This document shows, piece by piece, positions 48,850 through 51,910 of a DNA stretch of 51,910 nucleotides; the first letter of the stretch is position 1; the number at the start of each line of letters is the position of its first letter. Source of the stretch: Mesobacillus selenatarsenatis SF-1 (GTDB lineage: Bacteria > Bacillota > Bacilli > Bacillales > Cytobacillaceae); the NCBI RefSeq assembly GCF_000813125.1, contig NZ_BASE01000107.1, positions 1 to 51,910 on the forward strand, written 5' to 3'. The notes under the pieces are model-generated. The model was given only the letters and a program-made list of their open reading frames with translations, was not told where the DNA came from and did no database searches. Position numbers and translations under genes: made by a program.

Positions 48850-49040
48850 GGAGTTTCTAGGAGGCGACACTAGACAAACGTCTCGAGGAGTTAGGAGCCG
48901 CAGCTAGACAAACATCTCGAGCTGCTCAAAGCTATCGCTTCTCGCAAGATACTCGAGGAAGCTATTTCAGGTATGAAAACTGGCTAGGCTCTGGAGCTAG
49001 ACAATAATCTAAGTGGATAAATTTATACTTTCTTATCCAG
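48850..49040. repeat. Second copy of the dispersed repeat
   Basis: The block shares GGAGTTTCTAGGAGGCGA and ACTAGACAA (48850-48880), then GGAGCTAGACA and AATCTAAGTG, with the tail TTATACTTTCTTAT near 49024-49037, with bases 1-94 of the window. Between them are further CTAGACAAACRTCTCGAG copies (48880-48930). The tail GGATAA/TTATCC can form a short hairpin. Confidence 0.8.
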
Positions 49041-49069
49041 TAATAAAATCTCTCCGAAACCTTAGGAAA

Positions 49070-49101
49070 CACAAATAAGAGCCAGTCAGCCCGGCTCTTC
49101 A
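49070..49101 (-). terminator. Probable terminator after bofC
   Basis: AAGAGCC pairs with GGCTCTT around nine bases, overlapping the bofC stop codon; the minus-strand tail is TTATTTGTG. Moderate strength. Confidence 0.65.
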
Positions 49102-49646
49102 CTGTTTTCCCTCACCGTATATGGTTTAAAAGTCTCTAATACCTCTTCATAGCATTGTTTATTCCGAATTGGAATCCCTTTTTTCAATTGATCTCGTTTA
49201 ATACTTTCAAGTCTGCCAAGATCGATTTGAAAGAACGATTGAATGATATTCGAACCATCAGGCCTTCCATTAAAAATAGTAAGTACCCCTTCATCTGACA
49301 ATCCGAAATACCCGTTTGCCTTCAATAGCGGCGATATATCATCATATTCCTGTCTGAACACAGCCTTATTCGCTTCCATATCTACTAGCTGCCATTCGTC
49401 ATATTTGGCCCAAAAGTCTTCCATTGACCAAATCGATTCCTCAATACGTTCCTCACTCATTTCACCATCAAGATAAACTCTTTGCAAAATGATTGTGACC
49501 TTAAGAGGTTCATTGATTTCATGGACTGCTTCTTCAGGCTTCTCAGCAAAAACCGGCTCTGTCTGAAGTACTAAACTGTATCCCGATAGACCCATTAGGA
49601 GCATAACAGCTGTACTGAACGCTTTTAATAATTGAATTGAAGCCAT
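49086..49646 (-). CDS. bofC: BofC-like sporulation regulator
   Basis: A 186-residue protein with an N-terminal signal-like membrane segment (about 8-30). Two globular parts follow (KVTIILQRVYLDGEMSEERIEES, then FGLSDEGVLTIFNGRPDGSNIIQ split by eye). In B. subtilis BofC is made in the forespore and secreted to the space between membranes, where it keeps the SpoIVB protease in check, so pro-sigma-K is not activated early. The ATG follows GAGAGGTGG. It lies next to ruvA, as in B. subtilis, but here the repeat block separates them. Confidence 0.88.
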   Translation of the reverse strand: MASIQLLKAFSTAVMLLMGLSGYSLVLQTEPVFAEKPEEAVHEINEPLKVTIILQRVYLDGEMSEERIEESIWSMEDFWAKYDEWQLVDMEANKAVFRQEYDDISPLLKANGYFGLSDEGVLTIFNGRPDGSNIIQSFFQIDLGRLESIKRDQLKKGIPIRNKQCYEEVLETFKPYTVRENSEEPG

Positions 49647-49740
49647 TGCTGTCCACCTCTCTTATTTGCTAAAATTGTTCAATTTCTTTTCCACTAATAG
49701 TTTAGCCAAAATTATCTTATTTATCCTTTCTTGAAAAGAG

Positions 49741-49780
49741 CATGAAAATAGAAGGCAAAGGTTACTCTGCCTTCTATTTT
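49741..49780 (-). terminator. Terminator after the YhcN/YlaJ lipoprotein gene
   Basis: A perfect 10-bp stem ATAGAAGGCA/TGCCTTCTAT with a ten-base loop is followed on the minus strand by TTTTCATG. Confidence 0.8.
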
Positions 49781-49782
49781 TA

Positions 49783-50490
49783 TTATGGGTTAACGTTGAT
49801 GCTTTCCCTTGGGTTTCCATTCCTTCGGTCATAATCAATATTCCTTGATCTGCTGAAGGTTCCCTCATCCTCGATGATACGTAGGTCTCTGCCTTCAATA
49901 TATGGAAGGACTGCCTTCCTAATGTTCTTGTTTGTTTGTTTTTTCAATGACTTATCTTTATAAGTCACGGCAACTTCAACTTTCCTGCCAAACAAAACAG
50001 ATCTCACTTTATCAACATTGTCGACAGACTCTGCAGCAATACCTACTTTCCGAGCCAATTTGTTATCTTGTTCGGTATTATTGTAGATCCTTGCCTGGCC
50101 GCTTCCCCTGTGCTCACTTAGATGTCCGTGGTAATTCAAATCACCGCGGCTATATTTATTATCTCTTTGGAAAAAGTTATGGTCATGATCGGAACGAGGG
50201 ACGGTTGGATTCGGAGGGTTGCCATTTTCATCACGCGACTGGAGCATTCTCCGCTTCCGGTTTTCTCCAGCTGTTCCCTCTTTCCCAAAATTATGGTCAA
50301 AGATTTCCGTGATTGCACCCTCTCGATCATCCATCACGTCAATTTCATTCCCTTTTTCATTCGAGTAATAGCCAAGTGGCTGCCCACCATCGGCATTCTG
50401 GCTTTGAACAGCGGCATCATCATTTCCGGTACAAGCCGTCAATCCTATTGTGAGCAAGGAAGCTAAAGGTACGAGCAACTTTTTGTTCAA
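49783..50490 (-). CDS. YhcN/YlaJ-family sporulation lipoprotein (CoxA-like)
   Basis: A protein of about 235 residues. Lipoprotein signal peptide NKKLLVPLASLLTIGLTAC, with Cys near residue 20 as the lipid site, a polar middle, and a C-terminal YhcN/YlaJ domain (ARKVGIAAESVDNVDKVRSVLFGRKVEV, about 140-170 on). The position near safA is that of B. subtilis coxA/yrbB, a spore cortex protein. The likely start is TTG at 50490 after GGATGGGGG; an ATG at 50505 or upstream frames to 50538 are alternatives. The exact orthology is inference. Confidence 0.8.
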   Translation of the reverse strand: MNKKLLVPLASLLTIGLTACTGNDDAAVQSQNADGGQPLGYYSNEKGNEIDVMDDREGAITEIFDHNFGKEGTAGENRKRRMLQSRDENGNPPNPTVPRSDHDHNFFQRDNKYSRGDLNYHGHLSEHRGSGQARIYNNTEQDNKLARKVGIAAESVDNVDKVRSVLFGRKVEVAVTYKDKSLKKQTNKNIRKAVLPYIEGRDLRIIEDEGTFSRSRNIDYDRRNGNPRESINVNP

Positions 50491-50591
50491 TCGAAAAACC
50501 CCCATCCTAGCTAAAATGAGCACTATTTTCATGCTCATTATTAGAGTGCGGATGGGGTTGGATTTTCATTCTGACAGATACGTCCAAAAAC

Positions 50592-51572
50592 CTAATAATT
50601 CAATCTTGTTTTAACTTCTTCCTGGAATTGTTTCCTTTGTTGAAACTGACCGACAGTCATTTCAACGATTGTTGCCAGGCTATACGGATGTGTCTGGCTT
50701 CTGTCCCGTAATAGGCGGTTCCATTCCCTTAAAATATCTGCAGGATACAATAGCCCGTATAAAAAGGCGTCAGAATCCAACCATTTATTCAAATGGTTTA
50801 TTTTTTCCAGTGATTCAAACTGCCAATCCAAAAAAGGCAGGATACGGTTTGCATACTGCAGCATATCATATGCTCTTGATCCAGAGCTGATTAAATCAAA
50901 ATCAATTAAGTGCAGCTTTCCTTCCTTTGATCGAAGAAAATTGTGATGAGCTACATCACCATGGAGGATTGTTGGTGGCCCTGCTTCAAGCTCATTTTTC
51001 AAATTCACAAAATTCCTCAGTGAAAAATCCGCCCATTCCAGGAGCTCGTCGGTTATGGCTTTTTCTACATAGAAATTAACTCTTGAGAGATTTTTTGTAA
51101 ATTCAGTCTTTCGATGTCTCCATTTTTTGGCTAAATCTGTTTTCGGCAGCATAGCAGCATATGAAGGAACTAGAACGGAAGTATGGTCATGGAAGCTATT
51201 CAGAAGTTCAACGCCTTTCTCTCTGTCAGCTTTGACCCCGTAATCAAAGCGGTTTTCATGGTGGTCAATATATTCAATACAACCATAGTATGACCCTTGA
51301 AAATAAAGAGGATCTTTATTCTGATTATAAAATCGGTAAGAATGATGAAAACCGGATTTTCGTAGAGATGAAGTAAACGCTTCTTGAACTTTTAACTTAC
51401 GAAGATCTTTATAACCTTTTAAGATAAAACGCGTTTTCACTGTTTCAACGAGATAGACATTTCCTCTTAATTGAGTTATCTCTTTGATTTCAACGTCGAG
51501 TTCGCTTGTTAAATAAGAGAAGAGACGATTGAAAAAATAATCGTCTCCACCTCTCTTGATGTTAATATTCAT
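50592..51572 (-). CDS. CotS/YutH-like protein kinase-fold protein
   Basis: A 326-residue protein of the aminoglycoside phosphotransferase/CotS-type fold. The Lys strand reads TRFILKGYKDLRKLKVQEAF (about 45-65), the catalytic loop ILHGDVAHHNFL has its Asp and Asn near residue 225, and LIDFDLIS near 242 is the DFG equivalent. Bacillus relatives (CotI, CotS, YutH, YsxE) are spore-coat or sporulation proteins. The ATG at 51572 overlaps the end of the upstream gene; upstream ribosome site AAGAGAG is weak. Position beside safA supports a coat role. Its substrate is unknown. Confidence 0.8.
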   Translation of the reverse strand: MNINIKRGGDDYFFNRLFSYLTSELDVEIKEITQLRGNVYLVETVKTRFILKGYKDLRKLKVQEAFTSSLRKSGFHHSYRFYNQNKDPLYFQGSYYGCIEYIDHHENRFDYGVKADREKGVELLNSFHDHTSVLVPSYAAMLPKTDLAKKWRHRKTEFTKNLSRVNFYVEKAITDELLEWADFSLRNFVNLKNELEAGPPTILHGDVAHHNFLRSKEGKLHLIDFDLISSGSRAYDMLQYANRILPFLDWQFESLEKINHLNKWLDSDAFLYGLLYPADILREWNRLLRDRSQTHPYSLATIVEMTVGQFQQRKQFQEEVKTRLNY

Positions 51573-51910
51573 TGCTCTCTTCATCTTCGAAACGCGGCAT
51601 CGGCATACCATAGCCTCCACCCATCGGACCTGCTCCATAAGGATTCATGAACCCCTGCGGACCCATGCCCATCTGGTATCCTTGATGAGGGTTCATATGC
51701 ATTCCTGGAGCTCCTGGAAAGCCTTGGTGCATCATCATATGGTGAGGGTGGTGCATACCTGCTCCCATCAAGCCATAAGGATTACCCATTTGGCCCCCGC
51801 AGCCACAATCATAGCCGGCACCCTGCACTGCCTGCTTAGGCATCATTGGCTGCTTCATCATTCCGCCCACCTGTGGCATCATCGGCATTTGATTATCCAT
51901 CATTCCACCG
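51562..51910 (-). CDS. safA: SafA-like spore coat protein, C-terminal part only
   Basis: The last ~115 residues of a protein whose 5' part lies outside the window. It is extremely rich in Met, Gly, Pro, His and Gln (MMPQVGGMMKQPMMPK, MHHPHHMMMHQGFPG, PMGGGYGMPMPRF), with a CGCGG pair, and an acidic end (EDEESNEY). SafA of B. subtilis has a LysM domain at the N-terminus and a low-complexity C-terminus, and sits beside coxA. The LysM part is not in view, so the name rests on context and composition. The stop overlaps the start of the kinase-like gene. Confidence 0.65.
   Translation of the reverse strand, partial: GGMMDNQMPMMPQVGGMMKQPMMPKQAVQGAGYDCGCGGQMGNPYGLMGAGMHHPHHMMMHQGFPGAPGMHMNPHQGYQMGMGPQGFMNPYGAGPMGGGYGMPMPRFEDEESNEY

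Noticed and set aside
48527-48907. Reading frames of 126 and 111 codons in the GC-rich repeats
   Set aside because: They repeat with the 144-bp units and change where the stems co-vary; nothing looks like a protein.

Overview
This window is a chromosomal segment from an endospore-forming, low-GC Gram-positive bacterium of the family Bacillaceae. Gene order closely follows the yrrS-to-safA segment of Bacillus subtilis, without the glnQHMP genes that interrupt that stretch there. SpoVB, BofC, a YhcN/YlaJ-type lipoprotein and the end of a SafA-like coat protein show that it sporulates. A. Mesobacillus/Neobacillus-like relative is a reasonable guess, but the genus is inference. Almost every gene is on the minus strand; only rarA, a SH3/amidase gene, spoVB and a yrzE-like gene are on the plus strand.

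Layout in window order. 1-143: end of a dispersed repeat and the yrrS terminator. 144-9685: yrrS, a class B penicillin-binding protein, greA, udk, two U32 peptidase-family genes, an O-methyltransferase, mltG, yrzB, ruvX and ireB. 9764-13831: alaS with a T-box leader, then an AI-2E family membrane protein. 13838-14316: six tandem 20-bp repeats and a terminator. 14317-21473: yrzQ, yrzR, yrrD, recD2, a TPR protein, mnmA, iscS and cymR. 21688-23759: rarA (+) converging on tcdA (-). 23760-24400: a 52-bp hairpin array and 6S RNA. 24401-27850: aspS and hisS behind a second T-box. 27918-36750: a small DNA-binding-like protein, the SH3/amidase protein (+), dtd, relA, apt, recJ and a LapA-domain protein. 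36771-48388: a cation efflux protein, secDF, comN, spoVB (+), a DUF421 protein, yrzE (+), yajC, tgt, queA, a DUF2905 protein, ruvB and ruvA. 48389-49085: structured, relatively GC-rich repeats. 49086-51910: bofC, the YhcN/YlaJ lipoprotein, a CotS/YutH-like kinase-fold protein and the 3' end of a safA-like gene.

The dominant theme is tRNA decoding quality. The U32 pair plus the methyltransferase make 5-methoxyuridine-type wobble modifications, IscS and MnmA make 2-thiouridine, Tgt and QueA make queuosine, TcdA makes cyclic t6A, and Dtd clears D-aminoacyl-tRNA. Three aminoacyl-tRNA synthetases are present, with T-boxes ahead of alaS and hisS. RelA reads uncharged tRNA at the ribosome. A second theme is DNA repair (RuvAB, RuvX, RecJ, RecD2, RarA), and a third is envelope and spore assembly.

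The most unusual material is intergenic. Three hairpin arrays with unrelated stem sequences share a 52-53 bp period. A fourth array has an exact 20-bp period. A tandem 144-bp repeat before bofC shows compensatory base changes between its copies. A small structured element with a T-tract lies before the methyltransferase gene. No mobile element, prophage, CRISPR array, rRNA or tRNA gene was recognised.
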